A stretch of DNA of 45,343 nt from Prosthecobacter sp. (GTDB lineage Bacteria > Verrucomicrobiota > Verrucomicrobiia > Verrucomicrobiales > Verrucomicrobiaceae), in NCBI GenBank assembly GCA_021733925.1, contig JAIPJY010000057.1, positions 1 to 45,343 of the forward strand. Reading direction: 5' to 3'. This document shows, in pieces, positions 33,167-45,173 of the stretch. The first letter of the stretch is position 1. Each line of letters begins with the position of its first letter. The position numbers and the translations under genes are program-made. The notes beneath the pieces are model-generated. The model made no database searches. It had not been told where the DNA came from and saw only the letters and a list, made by a program, of their open reading frames with translations.

Positions 33167-33250
33167 GTATTTATGATAATTCCGTTGAAGTTAATAAATC
33201 GCCCCCTAAAGTATGAGTGATCGCCGCGATGGCGTATTTATTATAATTAC
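33167..33250 (+). promoter_or_regulatory. Paired AT-rich elements upstream of the exopolysaccharide operon
   Basis: GTATTTATGATAATTCC (33167-33183) and GTATTTATTATAATTAC (33234-33250) match at 15 of 17 positions, 67 bases apart. The second shares 14 bases exactly with the element at 24192-24205. They stand out sharply from GC-rich surroundings. The distal start codon is at 33308. Either two promoters or two binding sites of one regulator. Confidence 0.5.
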
Positions 33251-33307
33251 TATTTCAACTAGTTGTTCGCAAACTGGGGGACTAAACTATTCTTTAACAC
33301 TTTGATT

Positions 33308-34375
33308 ATGCCGCTCGCTCCATACTCGCGCTCTATCAAAGCCGCCGCCCTTGTTGGGAGCGGGCTGGCGTCGTTTTCACGTACACGTCGTTCCGCCGAG
33401 GCTACGATTTTAACGTTTCACGGACTGTGTAAAAATACATCGGATCGAGATGTCCTAGATTGGTCCCTGCATTTGCAGGTCGAAGCCTTCCGCAGCATTT
33501 GCGCCATGCTGGCCAAGGAGTACCGCGTGATTTCGCTGGCAGATCTCGTGGAAGCACGCAGCCAGGGATCCGACCTGCCTGACAACTCAGTCGTGATCAC
33601 CTTCGACGACGGGTATGAATCCAACTACGAACTGGCTTTCCCCATTTTGAAGGAGCTCGGCCTGCACGCCACCATCTTTGTCACCACGGGGTTCCTGGAT
33701 GGAGTGGAAATGTTTTGGTTTCAGCGGGCGGACCTCGCGCTCGGTCGTTCGCAGAAGGAACTGCTCGACTGGAAGATCAATGGAAAAAAACTGCGCCTCT
33801 ACCTCGGCACGTACGAGCTACGTCAGCAGTCGCTCATGAAGCTGCTGCCCGAACTCAAGGAACTGCCGGACACCGATCTACTGAGTGAGGTGGACCGATT
33901 GGAGGAAGCGCTGGAGGTGAGTGCGCCCGCCTTTGAAGATCTCCCCAAGGCCATGCGCCCAATGACCTGGGAGATGGCGAGTGAAATGTCACTCAGCGGT
34001 CATGTGGACATCGGCGGCCACACACACACGCACCCCATTCTGGCACGGTGCGATGTGAGGGCGATGCGTGCGGAAATTGCCACCTGCCGTGACCGCATTC
34101 ATGCCGAGATCGGTGAACTGCCCTATGCTTTTGCCTATCCCAACGGCGGGACTGATGATTTTACCCGCGAAACACTCATGCTCGTGCGTGAGGCGGGTTT
34201 CAAGGCCGCCTGCACGACGGTCAGCGGCCGCGTCCATGACTCTGTCTCCATGCATCAGCTGCCGCGCTACGGCTCTCCTGAATCCGTGTGGGAGGCGAAA
34301 GCCACGGTTTCTGGCGCCTTTGAAACACTCAAGGACTGGCGGCAGAGCTGCCGGAAAGCGATGTCGATGATATGA
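33308..34375 (+). CDS. NodB-type polysaccharide deacetylase
   Basis: 355 residues. The NodB motifs are present: TFDDGY (Asp100, Asp101), GGHTHTHP with metal-binding His238 and His242, and AYPNGG. TFHGL opens the barrel. Such enzymes remove N- or O-acetyl groups from polysaccharides or their lipid-linked precursors. No signal peptide is obvious; a weak hydrophobic stretch lies near residues 12-24. ATG at 33308 follows AT-rich leader DNA with no Shine-Dalgarno; a TTG start at 33263 would add 15 residues. First gene of a five-gene operon; the ATGA overlap with the glycosyltransferase shows translational coupling. Confidence 0.9.
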   Translation: MPLAPYSRSIKAAALVGSGLASFSRTRRSAEATILTFHGLCKNTSDRDVLDWSLHLQVEAFRSICAMLAKEYRVISLADLVEARSQGSDLPDNSVVITFDDGYESNYELAFPILKELGLHATIFVTTGFLDGVEMFWFQRADLALGRSQKELLDWKINGKKLRLYLGTYELRQQSLMKLLPELKELPDTDLLSEVDRLEEALEVSAPAFEDLPKAMRPMTWEMASEMSLSGHVDIGGHTHTHPILARCDVRAMRAEIATCRDRIHAEIGELPYAFAYPNGGTDDFTRETLMLVREAGFKAACTTVSGRVHDSVSMHQLPRYGSPESVWEAKATVSGAFETLKDWRQSCRKAMSMI

Positions 34376-35628
34376 AGACGATCACGCTTGCCACGAGTAC
34401 CACGCTGCAGCTGCCCATCCAGCAGCCGATGCGTGCCTTTGTGGCTGCGCAATCCATGCCGGCACCCGCACTCGACCGGCGCCCGGTGGTGCTGCACTTT
34501 GCCTACAGCATCGGCGGTGGTGGCGCGGAGGCGATGCTCATGAACCTGGCTGAATCGCTCGATCCGGCGAAGTTCCGCACCGTCGTCGTGGCCATCAATG
34601 CCAAGCCTTGGACCCATCAGCTGAAGCGGCTGCATGAGGCAGGGGTGGATGTGCATGACCTCGAAAGCACCACCTATCTCAATGCGCGCACACTCGCGAG
34701 ACTGCACGCCGTGCTGCGTGCGGAGCGTCCTGACATCGTGCAAACGTGGACGCATCACGCCGATCTCGTCGGTGGCTGGGCTGCACGGGTGGCTGGGGTG
34801 CGAAACATTGTCTGGAGCATCCATTGCCGAGAAATCCACCGCAATCCCGGCGACAGCGACGCCAAGATGGGGCTCTTCCGCCGTGCGCTGGCGTTCAGCT
34901 CGCGTTTTATCCCAAAGCGCATCATTTCCTGCTCAGCCGCTGCCATTGAAGATCACGACGCCATGGGCTACCCGCGCGCGAAAATGCGCTGGATTCCCAA
35001 TGGCATCAATGCCGGGCGCTTTGTGCCCGACACGGATGCCGGGCTCGACACACGTGCCGAATTGAAACTTCCGGCGAACGCACCGGTGATCGGCTTTGTC
35101 GGACGTTTTCATGAGATGAAGGATCTGGCGACCTTTCTGCGCGCAGCGGCCCTGCTCCAGACCTGGGTGCCCGAAGCACACATTGTCTTCTGCGGTGGGG
35201 TCGAAATCGAACTGGGTGAAGTGGAGCGTGAGCTGCTGGCCATGCTGCCGCAGCGTCAGCAGGTGCACTTTGAGTCTTTCCGTGCCGATCCGTGGCGTTT
35301 GTATCCGGCGCTGAATGTGTTCTCACTTTCCTCGCGCACTGAAGCTTGCCCGATGACCATTCTTGAGGCGATGTCCTGCGGTGTGCCTTGTGTCGCCACG
35401 GATGTGGGTGATTGCGGACGTCTGCTTGAGGGTGTGGGGCAGGTCGTGCCGATGCGCGATCACTCCGCGCTGGCCAGCGCCTGGCAGAAGGCGCTGCAGC
35501 TCGGTGCAGCCGCGAGAGAAGAAATCGCCCGGAAGTCACGCGAGCGAGTGCTTGAGAAATTTACCATCGCCCATGCTGCGCGGCAGTATGCGGAAACCTA
35601 CGCAGAGCTTGTGGAGGTGAAGTCATGA
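34372..35628 (+). CDS. GT4-family glycosyltransferase
   Basis: 418 residues of GT-B fold. The N-terminal Rossmann domain has GGGGAEAMLMNLAESL, typical of retaining GT4 enzymes binding lipid-linked or sugar acceptors, and the linker GFVGRFHEMKD starts the donor domain. The E-x7-E motif is RTEACPMTILEAMSCGVP (Glu324, Glu332). It should transfer a sugar from a nucleotide donor during polysaccharide assembly at the cytoplasmic face. It overlaps its neighbours by four bases on both sides. Confidence 0.92.
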   Translation: MKTITLATSTTLQLPIQQPMRAFVAAQSMPAPALDRRPVVLHFAYSIGGGGAEAMLMNLAESLDPAKFRTVVVAINAKPWTHQLKRLHEAGVDVHDLESTTYLNARTLARLHAVLRAERPDIVQTWTHHADLVGGWAARVAGVRNIVWSIHCREIHRNPGDSDAKMGLFRRALAFSSRFIPKRIISCSAAAIEDHDAMGYPRAKMRWIPNGINAGRFVPDTDAGLDTRAELKLPANAPVIGFVGRFHEMKDLATFLRAAALLQTWVPEAHIVFCGGVEIELGEVERELLAMLPQRQQVHFESFRADPWRLYPALNVFSLSSRTEACPMTILEAMSCGVPCVATDVGDCGRLLEGVGQVVPMRDHSALASAWQKALQLGAAAREEIARKSRERVLEKFTIAHAARQYAETYAELVEVKS

Positions 35629-37373
35629 GGGCGCTGCTGCTCTTAGTGCTGACAATTTCTGCGGCTGCCCAGCCGGTGAAAGTAGCGTTTTGCGATGGCA
35701 TGACGCGCATTTCCCGTGACGGAGCCGCACCGACGGCGGCCACGAACACCCTGTACGCAGCGCGCGGAGAGTGGGAGCCACTGCAGATCATTGTCACCGC
35801 CACGCCGGAACAGCTCAAAACCATCCAGGTGATCGCCACGGGGATCGCCAAGCAAGATTCGGACGCCCTGCTGCCAGCGCCGAAGGTGCTGCGTGAGCAC
35901 TACGTGCGCGTTTCCAAGCCGACGCCGATGGCACCGCTGCCGCCGGGCGATTATCCGGATGCGCTGGTGCCGCTGGACATGCCTGCGCAGGAAATCAGCG
36001 GCACTGAGGTGGTGAATCAACCGTACTGGGTGGATGTCTTCGTGCCCTACACGGCTGCACCGGGGGCATACACTGGCGAAGTGCGGTTCGAGTTTGCCGA
36101 TGGCATGAAGGCCATTGCCAGCTACACGCTCAATGTGTGGGACTTTGACCTGCCCGTGGTGCCGAAGCTGCGCACTTCGATCATGACCACGGTGCGTCAC
36201 GTCGCCCAAGTGCATGGATTGGAGTATCATGACAACACACCTTCGCTGGCGCACATGGGTTTGCTCAACGCGTATTACGACCTGCTGGCCGAGCATCGTC
36301 TCAGCGTGGATCAAATCTACGGCAGCTATCCCGACGCCAGCACTGGCAAATTGGATGAAGACAAGGCCGAGCGGGCATTGAGAAAGCATCTGCTGCACCG
36401 CCATTGCAACAGCATCGGCCTGCCGATCTGGCCGCAGTGGCCGTTCAAAGACCCCTTGGGCGAAGATCGCGCTGCGGCGATGAGTTATGTCGCGCAATGG
36501 ATGAAGCTGCTGGCGAAAATCCACTGTGAGTCACGCGGCTACGTCATCATGGGAGATCTCGATGAGCCGAACGATGAGGCGGCCTATGACACCGTGCGCC
36601 GGTGGGGCGACTTCTTTAACGAGGTGGAAAAAAAGCATGGCGTGCGTGTGCCGCTGCACGTCACCGAGCAGCCGACAGCCGAAAAGGCCGCGTGGGGTTC
36701 ATTGAACGGTGCGGTGGACATCTGGGTGCCGCATTTCAGCGAAGTGTGGAAGGACATGGAGTGGGCCGGTGGCAAGCACGACATCGCTCTGCGTCGTCAG
36801 GCCGGTGAGGAAGTCTGGGCCTATGCCGCGCTGGTGCAGATGCCGGTTGCCTGGGAGGAGCAGCATGGCAGGCCCAAGCAGCTCACGAGCAGCTTTCCTC
36901 CCGTGTGGGCGCTCGACTATCCGCCGATGGCGCATCGAGTTGTCGGCTGGTTGTTTCCCAAGCACGGCATCACCGGCTTTGATTATTGGGACACGATCTT
37001 TGCGGCTGAAGGTGTCGATGTCTGGCAGGATGCGGGCACTTTCAAAACGCCCGATGGTGCGACCTACAATGGCGACGGCAGCTACATTTATCCTGCCACG
37101 GAGAAGCGTCAGGGCCGCAACGCCCCGGTGGCGTCCATGCGTCTGAAATGGCTGCGTGAGACGGCGGAGGACTACGATTACCTGATGCTGGCGCGTCAAC
37201 TGGGGCTCGAAGATGAGGCACGGCGTCTCACGGCCCGTTTTGCGCGTGGCTTTGGCGACTGGGATGACAATTCCGGCGCGCTGCTGAATGCACGCCAGCT
37301 GCTGGGGGAACTGATTGAATCCGCACAGCTTCGCAAACAAACCGCCGCCGTGCCGACAGGAGGTGCCAAGTGA
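35625..37373 (+). CDS. DUF4091 domain, TIM-barrel glycosidase-like protein
   Basis: 582 residues. A signal peptide (MRALLLLVLTISAAAQ) is followed by a beta-sandwich of about 165 residues and a large TIM-barrel region characteristic of DUF4091 proteins, with DLDEPNDE (candidate acidic catalytic residues), VPHFSEVWKDM and GFDYWDTIFAAEGVDVWQD. Proteins of this kind are predicted glycoside hydrolases, but activity is unproven for most. Export and position in a polysaccharide operon suggest polymer trimming or release in the periplasm. Coupled by ATGA to the glycosyltransferase and by GTGA to the GNAT gene. Confidence 0.82.
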   Translation: MRALLLLVLTISAAAQPVKVAFCDGMTRISRDGAAPTAATNTLYAARGEWEPLQIIVTATPEQLKTIQVIATGIAKQDSDALLPAPKVLREHYVRVSKPTPMAPLPPGDYPDALVPLDMPAQEISGTEVVNQPYWVDVFVPYTAAPGAYTGEVRFEFADGMKAIASYTLNVWDFDLPVVPKLRTSIMTTVRHVAQVHGLEYHDNTPSLAHMGLLNAYYDLLAEHRLSVDQIYGSYPDASTGKLDEDKAERALRKHLLHRHCNSIGLPIWPQWPFKDPLGEDRAAAMSYVAQWMKLLAKIHCESRGYVIMGDLDEPNDEAAYDTVRRWGDFFNEVEKKHGVRVPLHVTEQPTAEKAAWGSLNGAVDIWVPHFSEVWKDMEWAGGKHDIALRRQAGEEVWAYAALVQMPVAWEEQHGRPKQLTSSFPPVWALDYPPMAHRVVGWLFPKHGITGFDYWDTIFAAEGVDVWQDAGTFKTPDGATYNGDGSYIYPATEKRQGRNAPVASMRLKWLRETAEDYDYLMLARQLGLEDEARRLTARFARGFGDWDDNSGALLNARQLLGELIESAQLRKQTAAVPTGGAK

Positions 37374-38608
37374 CTACGACCATGTTTCTTCACAAACTGC
37401 GCCATGATGCGGCCGATTCCATCCCAGCACTGGGTCGTGGCGTGCTCACGCTCGACATCGTGCGCGATGAAGCGGGGTTCCATGCACTGCAGCCGTTTTG
37501 GGACACACTGGTCGAGCAAATGGCCACGCGTTCGCCATTCGTGCGCTGGGACTGGATGAGTCTGTGGTGGGAAGAGTGCCGTAAAGAGGCGCGGCTCGTC
37601 ATTGGCGTCTTGCGTGATGCCGAAGGTATGCCGCAGGCCATTGCGCCGCTCATGCTCGCCTCTGAGCCGGATTCGGTGCGCAAGCATCTTGTGACCCTGA
37701 CTTTTCTGGCCGGGTTTGGAGAGGCGCATGGCGAGCGGCTGGACCTCATCGTGCCCGCCGGCCGGGAGGATGAACTGACGCCTCAGCTCTGCCGCGTGTT
37801 CAAGCTGCTGCAGCCTGAGTGCGACAACGTCCGGCTCAATCATCTGCCCGAAGAGTCACCCAACAAGCCTCATCTTCTCGCGGTGCTGGAGGAAGCATTC
37901 TGCCATGCCGGAGTGCTGAACCGCCATGCCGGCCGGTTCATCCACCTGCCTGCGTCATGGGAAGACTACGAGGCACGCCACAGCTCCAAATGGCGAAATT
38001 TGCTGCGCCGCGGTCTCAGATCGTTTACGGCCGAGCACGCAGGCAAAGCCACGCATGCCGGTGAGCGCATGAGCATTGCCGAAGCGATGAAAGAGTTTCG
38101 AGTGCTGCATGGCATGCAGTGGGAGGAGGGAGTCAGCAGCTTCACCACGGAAGCCTCCTGGCGTTTTCACCAGCGCCTGGCGGCGCGCTGGCTGCCGCAG
38201 CAGCGCGCATGGATGCCCTTGCTCGAAGCCGATGGCAAACTGATCGCCGCACTGTACGGCTTTGTTGAGCGTGAGCAGTTTTTTCATTATCAGTCGGGCT
38301 GGGAGCGGTCTCTGGCGAAGATTTCTCCAGGCAAACTGGTCATTCGCTGGTCCATCGAATGCTGCATTCAGCGCGGCCTGAGGGTGTATGACATGCTGTC
38401 CAGCGACTACGAATACAAACGTCAGTGGTGTGACGGCGCGCGCTGGCTGCTCGATCTCGAAGCTTTCAATCCTGCAAGCTGGCGCGGCACTGCTTTCCGA
38501 ACCCTGCGTGCCCTGCGCCGCTGGCTGCCAGGGCGGACCTCTGCAACTGTGACCGTTTCCAACGAATTTCGGGAGGAGCTTGAACCTGTTCCCCCTCCAG
38601 CTGCTTAA
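37370..38608 (+). CDS. CelD/BcsL-type GNAT acyltransferase
   Basis: 412 residues with a GTG start overlapping the previous stop (GTGA); an ATG 12 bases later is an alternative. The C-terminal half carries the GNAT_6/FemAB-like pattern (KWRNLLRRG, MSIAEAMKEFRVLHGMQWEEG, IAALYGFVEREQFFHYQSGWERSLAKISPGKLV, YDMLSSDYEYKRQW). Proteins of this class occur in cellulose, PEP-CTERM and other exopolysaccharide clusters and are predicted to acylate sugars or transfer aminoacyl groups. The latter would connect this operon to the aminoacyl carrier operon at 24 kb; that is inference. Confidence 0.85.
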   Translation: MTTTMFLHKLRHDAADSIPALGRGVLTLDIVRDEAGFHALQPFWDTLVEQMATRSPFVRWDWMSLWWEECRKEARLVIGVLRDAEGMPQAIAPLMLASEPDSVRKHLVTLTFLAGFGEAHGERLDLIVPAGREDELTPQLCRVFKLLQPECDNVRLNHLPEESPNKPHLLAVLEEAFCHAGVLNRHAGRFIHLPASWEDYEARHSSKWRNLLRRGLRSFTAEHAGKATHAGERMSIAEAMKEFRVLHGMQWEEGVSSFTTEASWRFHQRLAARWLPQQRAWMPLLEADGKLIAALYGFVEREQFFHYQSGWERSLAKISPGKLVIRWSIECCIQRGLRVYDMLSSDYEYKRQWCDGARWLLDLEAFNPASWRGTAFRTLRALRRWLPGRTSATVTVSNEFREELEPVPPPAA

Positions 38609-38617
38609 TTCATCCCA

Positions 38618-41083
38618 ATGGCCATTTCCTACAGCATTCAGCCCTCGAACGCCGCCCCACAGGACGGCTTTGGGGCGATGCTTGCCCTCCCGCCAGCGCG
38701 TGGTCTGACGCCAATGGCTCCGTCCATGACGATGCCGGCGCATCCGGGCATGTCGCCGGTGTTTGATCCGCGTGCCTTCCTGCCGCCGATCAATCCGCAG
38801 GATTTTGAGGTGCAGTCACTCATCAGCCTGGTCGATGTCATCGGCTACATCCGCAAGCGCTGGCTGCGGGCTGCGGTGCTGGGCCTCATGCTCGCGGCGT
38901 TGACGTTTTACTACCTCGGCATGGGGGTGAAGATCTACGAGGCGGAGTCGCAGCTGCTGCTGCGCATTCAGGATGCCAATCCGTTCAACTTTGACGCGAT
39001 GTCCACGCGCGGAGTTACGGAACTGAGCGCGGTGCAGTTGATCAACAATCACCGTTCTGAGCTGCTGTCCGGGCGCTTTTTGAGTCATTTCTACGATCAC
39101 TTTCCGGCGCAGGAGCGCGACGCTATGCTGGATCGTGAGGCGCACTCGATAAGCCGCAAGGACGAGCTGATGAAGCTGCTGGGTCTCTACAAACCGGGCA
39201 AGCTCGGCGACCCACGCGAACGGTTCATCGATCTGTTGATATCCAATGTGCGGGTGGAGCCAGTCAAGGAGTCGCATTTGCTGAAGGTGCAGATTCGAGA
39301 CAAGGATCCGAAACTTGCCGCCGAACTGGCCAACCGTTTTGTCGAAGAGTACACCCACTACGTGGCGGAACAGGAGGGCCAGCTCAGTGCTGATGCCTCG
39401 ACCTTCCTCGAATCAAGGTCGGAGGAGCTGCTGAAGCACCTGCGTGAATCGGAGCAGAAACTGGCGGAGTATAACAAGCAAAAGGGCCTCATGGAGAATA
39501 CGGAGTCCAAGGACGTCTCCACTGAGAAGGTGCGTCAGCTCAACGCCGCGATCACGGAGGCTGATTTGAAGCTCACCAAGGCCAGAAGTGACCTCAATGA
39601 TCTTGCGGCGGCGCAAAAGTCCGGGCGTGATCTCACGGAACTCCGAATCTTCGCGGACAACGCGGATGTGAGCTTCATTCGCAAACAGCTTGATGCCAAG
39701 ATCGCCGAGCGTGCGCCGCTGGAAGCCACCTGCGGGCGCAAACATCCGCTCATGATTGCTCTGGCGAATGAAATCGAAGCGCAGAGGTCGGCGCTGGACC
39801 GTGCTGTCAGCTCAGTGGTCGGCATGATCCAGGCGGAGGTGGAGTCCCAGCAGCGGCAGCTTACCGACTACCGCCGTCAGCTGGATGAAGCACGTGGTGT
39901 GGCGCTGGACATCAACGGCAAAACCGTGCAGCAGAGCCTGCTGCGTGACCAGGTGCGCATGGACCGCGATCTGTATGAAAAAATCGAGATGCGCCGCAGT
40001 CAGGCGGCACTCACCGGCCAGTTCCGTGACAGCGGCCTGCTGCGGGTGGCGGATTTGGCGATGGTGCCGGAAAAGCCTGTGAAACCGAGCAAGCCCATTG
40101 CTGCGGTGGCTGCCGTCATGCTGTTTGGCCTTACTTTTCTCGGCTTGCCGGTGGCTTGGGGCATCTTTGACGATCATGTGAAGAAGCTTTTCAGCCCCAA
40201 GGTCCAAAAGCCTGCCGTGCAGGATCAAACGCAGCACACCGCGTATGGCTATGGCTATCCGGTTCAGCAGGCGCCGCCCTCCATTTCTCCCTTCGCCATC
40301 GCCACACCTGCAGCGCCTGCTTTGCCAGCCATGGCACGCCCGTCGCCAGTGATGAATCCGCCGCCGCCGATGCAGCCGCAATCACGCCATATGCCGGTGA
40401 TGAAGCCTGCCAATGGTGAAGCCACGATTCTGGCCCGTCTGCCCAATGTGCAGGGATCCAGCCCGGAGGCCATGCTGTCGGAACTGCTGAAACCGGAGCC
40501 CATCGGCGCCTCAAGTGCGCTGCATCAGCTCACCAGCACGCTCGAAATGCAGGCCATGAACCGCAGTGGCACCGCCGGGGTGATCCTCATCACCAGTGCA
40601 GGCACGGGCGAAGGCAAAGCGCTGGTGTCCGCCGCGCTGGCCGCCGCCTTCTGCCACCAAGGACGTCGTGTGTTTATGATGGAGTGCAATCCCTCCTCGC
40701 CCACTCTCCACCAGTGGTTCCCACGGGCCGTGCAGGGCTACGGCGCTTATGCCAGCAATCTGGAGGCCCTGCGCTACGGTCACAGCAATCTTTTCCTGCT
40801 GCCCGGCTGCGACCTGCCTGCCCATGCCACGAATGAACTGCTCGACGGCTACCGCAGCTGGATCGAGCGTGCGAAAACGGAAGTGGACTGGATCATTCTT
40901 GATGCCTCACCGCTGCTGAAGAGCTTTGCCAACGTCGCTCCGCTGGCCCCGCTGGCGACCGATGTGCTCATCGTCAACAACCCCGCCAAAACCACGCCCG
41001 CCCAGCTGCGTGCCGGCCTGGCGCTGCTGCAGCCGATGATGTCTTCGAGTGCTCTGCGCGGCATGATCGTAAATGGAGGCTAA
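38618..41083 (+). CDS. Wzz chain-length protein fused to degenerate BY-kinase domain
   Basis: 821 residues. A Pro-rich N-terminus is followed by a first membrane helix (about 84-106), the periplasmic Wzz domain with long coiled coils (to about 480), the PEKPVKPSKP motif and second helix (about 494-516), a Pro/Gln/Ala-rich linker, and a P-loop domain (about 625-821). The kinase domain is unusual: Walker A is GTGEGKA (662-668) with Ala668 where Ser/Thr binds Mg-ATP, Walker A' reads VFMMECN with Glu689 replacing Asp, and Walker B Asp762 is kept. There is no C-terminal tyrosine cluster. It probably controls polymer length as a pseudokinase. Last gene of its operon; its stop overlaps that of the convergent gene. 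Confidence 0.9.
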   Translation: MAISYSIQPSNAAPQDGFGAMLALPPARGLTPMAPSMTMPAHPGMSPVFDPRAFLPPINPQDFEVQSLISLVDVIGYIRKRWLRAAVLGLMLAALTFYYLGMGVKIYEAESQLLLRIQDANPFNFDAMSTRGVTELSAVQLINNHRSELLSGRFLSHFYDHFPAQERDAMLDREAHSISRKDELMKLLGLYKPGKLGDPRERFIDLLISNVRVEPVKESHLLKVQIRDKDPKLAAELANRFVEEYTHYVAEQEGQLSADASTFLESRSEELLKHLRESEQKLAEYNKQKGLMENTESKDVSTEKVRQLNAAITEADLKLTKARSDLNDLAAAQKSGRDLTELRIFADNADVSFIRKQLDAKIAERAPLEATCGRKHPLMIALANEIEAQRSALDRAVSSVVGMIQAEVESQQRQLTDYRRQLDEARGVALDINGKTVQQSLLRDQVRMDRDLYEKIEMRRSQAALTGQFRDSGLLRVADLAMVPEKPVKPSKPIAAVAAVMLFGLTFLGLPVAWGIFDDHVKKLFSPKVQKPAVQDQTQHTAYGYGYPVQQAPPSISPFAIATPAAPALPAMARPSPVMNPPPPMQPQSRHMPVMKPANGEATILARLPNVQGSSPEAMLSELLKPEPIGASSALHQLTSTLEMQAMNRSGTAGVILITSAGTGEGKALVSAALAAAFCHQGRRVFMMECNPSSPTLHQWFPRAVQGYGAYASNLEALRYGHSNLFLLPGCDLPAHATNELLDGYRSWIERAKTEVDWIILDASPLLKSFANVAPLAPLATDVLIVNNPAKTTPAQLRAGLALLQPMMSSSALRGMIVNGG

Positions 41084-41532
41084 AGGCCCTTCAAAGCGTC
41101 AATGAGCGCTGCGGGGTCGCTCACACTGAGCATCACGGTGTAGCCCTCTGTGGTGGGAATGCGTGCCACGTGGGTGGGATCGGTGACAAAGAGCAGGCCT
41201 TTCTCGCCATTGCGGAGTTTGAACCAGCCGGAGGCGTAGCCTGGCAGACCGACACCGTTCGTGCGCCATTTGGCCTGATGATCCTTGTCTGTGGTGAGAT
41301 TCGTGACTGCTGCCTTATCCAGCAGGAGCGACTGCAGCGGGATCAAACGGCCATACATGTCGCCCTGAATGCGCAGCCCGGCGGGTGAGACAGTGCAGGT
41401 CACATGACGCGTGGACCAGGCGATGTAGCCCATGAGAGCGGCGCTGAGCAGCAGCACCAGGGCGATGACAGCGAGGAACCAGAGAGACTTGCCTGCTGCG
41501 GGGATGATGGGGAAGACGGTGGCGGTGTTCAT
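41080..41532 (-). CDS. Small membrane protein with PH-like domain
   Basis: 150 residues. One hydrophobic segment (about 17-38) precedes a beta-rich domain: VTCTVSPAGLRIQGDMYGRLIPLQSLLLDKAAVTNL... then ASGWFKLRNGEKGLLFVTD and VMLSVSDPAALIDAL. This is the pattern of bacterial PH-domain proteins (bPH/YdbS-like or DUF2244-type). Function unknown. The start MNTATVF (41532) is preferred to upstream possibilities up to 41646 that would cross a terminator. Its last four bases overlap the Wzz gene on the other strand. Confidence 0.72.
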   Translation of the reverse strand: MNTATVFPIIPAAGKSLWFLAVIALVLLLSAALMGYIAWSTRHVTCTVSPAGLRIQGDMYGRLIPLQSLLLDKAAVTNLTTDKDHQAKWRTNGVGLPGYASGWFKLRNGEKGLLFVTDPTHVARIPTTEGYTVMLSVSDPAALIDALKGL

Positions 41533-41568
41533 GCGGCAGATTGTGATCCTTTCGCTGAAACATGCCAT

Positions 41569-41605
41569 GAAAACAAAAATCCGGCAGCCTTGCGGTCTGC
41601 CGGAT
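41569..41605 (-). terminator. Terminator of acnA
   Basis: A perfect 9-bp stem ATCCGGCAG/CTGCCGGAT (41579-41605), followed on the minus strand by TTTTTGTTTT. Confidence 0.88.
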
Positions 41606-41611
41606 GATTGT

Positions 41612-41640
41612 TGAGCTGGGGAAGGCGGGATGGAACCCGC
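41612..41640 (-). other. Possible decayed tRNA/tmRNA 3' end
   Basis: On the minus strand, GCGGG-TTCCAT-CCCGC looks like a T-arm with a 6-base loop (one short of normal), followed by CTTCCCCAGCT resembling an acceptor 3' strand. No matching 5' half is present upstream in acnA. It may be the remnant of an integration site, or chance. Confidence 0.3.
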
Positions 41641-41646
41641 AATCAT

Positions 41647-44502
<2,856 letters not shown>

Positions 44503-45173
44503 TGGGATGGTAGCAACCAACGAAATAGCAAGCGTAGCACGAATGACACCATTTTTTTGACCGACTCACCCCCGGCGAGCCAAAAGTGACCGCCTCCTGA
44601 GCCATCTTGCGAAGGTGCCAGTCAGCGGGCTGCAGGCTGCCTTGGCCACCCTGCATATAAGAACAGGGGGGCACTGAAGCCATGATGGCCCTTGGCGACC
44701 GCCTACTCGTATGCGCGTTCCCGCAACACCTTCAAATGCGTATCCGTTCCTGGCCGCCGCCATGGAGTCATCCAGGAGCGAAGACACTGTTAGGCATGAG
44801 ATTCAATCAGCCCTTCAATGATGGATGGGGTGCAACAGCTCGCGGCAGCATGGCCATGCTTATTCATGTGAGCCCACTGCGTGAATGAATCGATGCTGAT
44901 TGTGATGAAGGAAGTCGGCTTGGTTCATGTAGAGAGCGAAAGAATGCCCCGGTCCGCACTGCTGTTGTGATGAGAGCGATCACGCGGACAAAATGCAGGC
45001 TGTACGTAGGCGTTGCTGCCGAGGCAGCAAGGTGGTAATCACCTCTCTCTGGAGAGCGGCGTGTCTTCATTGACTCGGGTTGCAAAAGGGTGACGGCAAA
45101 GCGGTGAGTTGCAGGAAATGTGGGTTGGCGTGGAAGGCAAAATCAGGAAATTTCAAAAAACATCAAAATGATG
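44503..45173. other. Gene-free region between acnA and the putative rRNA promoter
   Basis: About 670 bases without a convincing gene. Short readings on both strands lack domain, start signal or codon bias; the best is a 36-codon one from ATG at about 44711. The acnA promoter must lie at its left end, within roughly 44503-44600. A perfect 8-bp hairpin TTGCTGCC-GA-GGCAGCAA is present near 45013-45030, and the last 40 bases are A-rich (AAATTTCAAAAAACATC), which could be an UP element for the promoter that follows. Confidence 0.6.

Noticed and set aside
33100-33300. Sigma54 promoter typical of PEP-CTERM exopolysaccharide regulons
   Set aside because: No GG-N10-GC element was found upstream of the deacetylase gene; the AT-rich elements do not fit that consensus.
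44566-44888. Short readings on both strands between acnA and the right edge
   Set aside because: No family features, no start signals and mixed codon use; treated as non-coding.
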